Assembly: GCA_030688105.1 (NCBI GenBank)
Contig: JAUYIV010000052.1
Span: 1 to 6,192 of the forward strand
Reading direction: 5' to 3'
Length of the DNA: 6,192 nt
From: Actinomycetota bacterium
GTDB taxonomy: Bacteria > Actinomycetota > Acidimicrobiia > Spongiisociales > UBA11373
The notes under the pieces were generated by a model. The model did not search any database. It had not been told where the DNA came from and saw nothing but the letters and a program-made list of their open reading frames with translations. Shown in pieces: positions 5,600 to 6,192 of this stretch. A program made the position numbers and the translations under genes. Every line of letters starts with the position of its first letter. Within the stretch, counting starts at the first letter, position 1.

Positions 5600-6192
5600 T
5601 CAGCGCCGGCCTCTCCGGCGGAGGTAGGCGTGCCAGATCAGGTGCGCCGCCGCGGAGCGCCGCGGGGCCCAGGCCTCGGCGGTGGCCCGTAATTGAGTCT
5701 CGCTAGGAATCGCTGTCGTACCGGCGAGTTCCTGCCATCCGACCCGCAAGGCGAGGTCGCCCGCGGGGAAGACGTCGCGTCTTCGGGCGCAGAAGAGGAG
5801 AAAGCACTCCGCGGTCCATCGCCCGATGCCACGCAGACCGGTCAAGGTTCGGATCGCCTCGTCGTCCGGCGATGCGGATACACGTTCGAGGTCGAGACCG
5901 TCGACGGCGGCGATGGCCAGTCCCCGGGCGTACTCGGCCTTCAACCGGGTGAAGCCGCATTGCCGCATGGCGGGGTCGTCGAGGGAGAGGATTCCTTCCG
6001 GCGTCACCGGGCCGATCGCCACTTTGAGCCTGGCGTACATCGCGTCGGCGGCCTCGATGGACACCTGCTGGCCGAGGATGAGGTGGATCATCCCGGGGAA
6101 CCCGGGGTCGAGGACCTCGACCGGGACCGGGCGCGCGACCGAGGCTAACTCGGGGTGGCGTCTGGCGAGCGTCGCCATGTCCCGGCGCAACG
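5600..6192 (-). CDS. AlkA-like HhH-GPD DNA glycosylase (3-methyladenine glycosylase II type)
   Basis: This base-excision repair enzyme of the HhH-GPD superfamily removes alkylated purines such as 3-methyladenine. Counting from the TTG at 6190, FPGMIHLILGQQVS (31-44) is the conserved first helix region. The helix-hairpin-helix is LTGLRGIGRWTAE (116-128), and the Gly/Pro..Asp loop is FPAGDLALRVG (141-151), with Asp145 as the catalytic aspartate. A lysine before this motif, as in bifunctional glycosylase/lyases, is absent, which agrees with a monofunctional AlkA-type enzyme. There are no C-terminal iron-sulfur cysteines. The roughly 200-residue size means it lacks the N-terminal TBP-like domain of 282-residue E. 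coli AlkA, resembling the shorter Mag-type enzymes. The start is uncertain. ATG 6178 and TTG 6190 are possible, but related proteins usually have some more N-terminal residues, so the gene probably extends past the right edge. Confidence 0.9.
   Translation of the reverse strand, partial: LRRDMATLARRHPELASVARPVPVEVLDPGFPGMIHLILGQQVSIEAADAMYARLKVAIGPVTPEGILSLDDPAMRQCGFTRLKAEYARGLAIAAVDGLDLERVSASPDDEAIRTLTGLRGIGRWTAECFLLFCARRRDVFPAGDLALRVGWQELAGTTAIPSETQLRATAEAWAPRRSAAAHLIWHAYLRRRGRR
5604..5620 (+). terminator. Small GC hairpin after the methyltransferase stop
   Basis: CGCCGG (5604-5609) can pair with CCGGCG (5615-5620) around a 5-nt loop, starting 8 nt after the TAG at 5593-5595. No T-run follows. 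It lies within the codons for the Arg-rich C-terminus of the convergent glycosylase, so the symmetry may be incidental. Confidence 0.25.

Overview
The window is visibly G+C-rich (well over half G+C by eye), has strong G/C preference at third codon positions and is densely packed. An ECF-type sigma factor, weak or absent Shine-Dalgarno sites at several genes and the protein families present all suggest an actinobacterial genome, possibly a deep lineage such as Acidimicrobiia. This is an inference from composition and family resemblance; no phylogenetic marker is present.

Layout from left to right. (1) The 5' end of an unrecognised minus-strand gene runs off the left edge (1-84). (2) A divergent spacer of about 110 bp follows, with short 7-bp-period repeats. 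(3) A plus-strand AI-2E/PerM-family membrane protein (197-1330) comes next. Its stop codon overlaps that of the convergent minus-strand gene. (4) A minus-strand block follows, transcribed right to left: ECF-like sigma factor (4255-4812), an O6-alkylguanine-DNA methyltransferase fused to a C-terminal Ada zinc domain (3485-4258), then a membrane-anchored two-PAS sensor histidine kinase (1327-3420). Sigma factor and repair protein overlap by ATGA, and the kinase starts 64 nt after the repair gene. (5) A divergent spacer (4813-4947) contains two adjacent degenerate heptamer arrays. (6) A plus-strand class I SAM-dependent methyltransferase (4948-5595) follows. (7) A convergent minus-strand AlkA-like HhH-GPD DNA glycosylase (5600 to the right edge) ends the window.

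The most coherent theme is alkylation-damage repair. Direct reversal of O6-alkylguanine (MGMT domain), probable methyl-phosphotriester repair or sensing (Ada zinc domain) and base excision of alkylated purines (AlkA-like) lie within about 2.7 kb. In E. coli Ada the zinc domain is N-terminal and is joined to an AraC-type DNA-binding domain. Here it is C-terminal, the AraC part is absent, and the gene is translationally coupled to an ECF-like sigma factor. My main hypothesis is that the sigma factor supplies the transcriptional output of an adaptive response whose sensor is the Ogt-Ada protein. No classical anti-sigma factor is visible in the window. The sequence shows the architecture; the regulatory link is inference.
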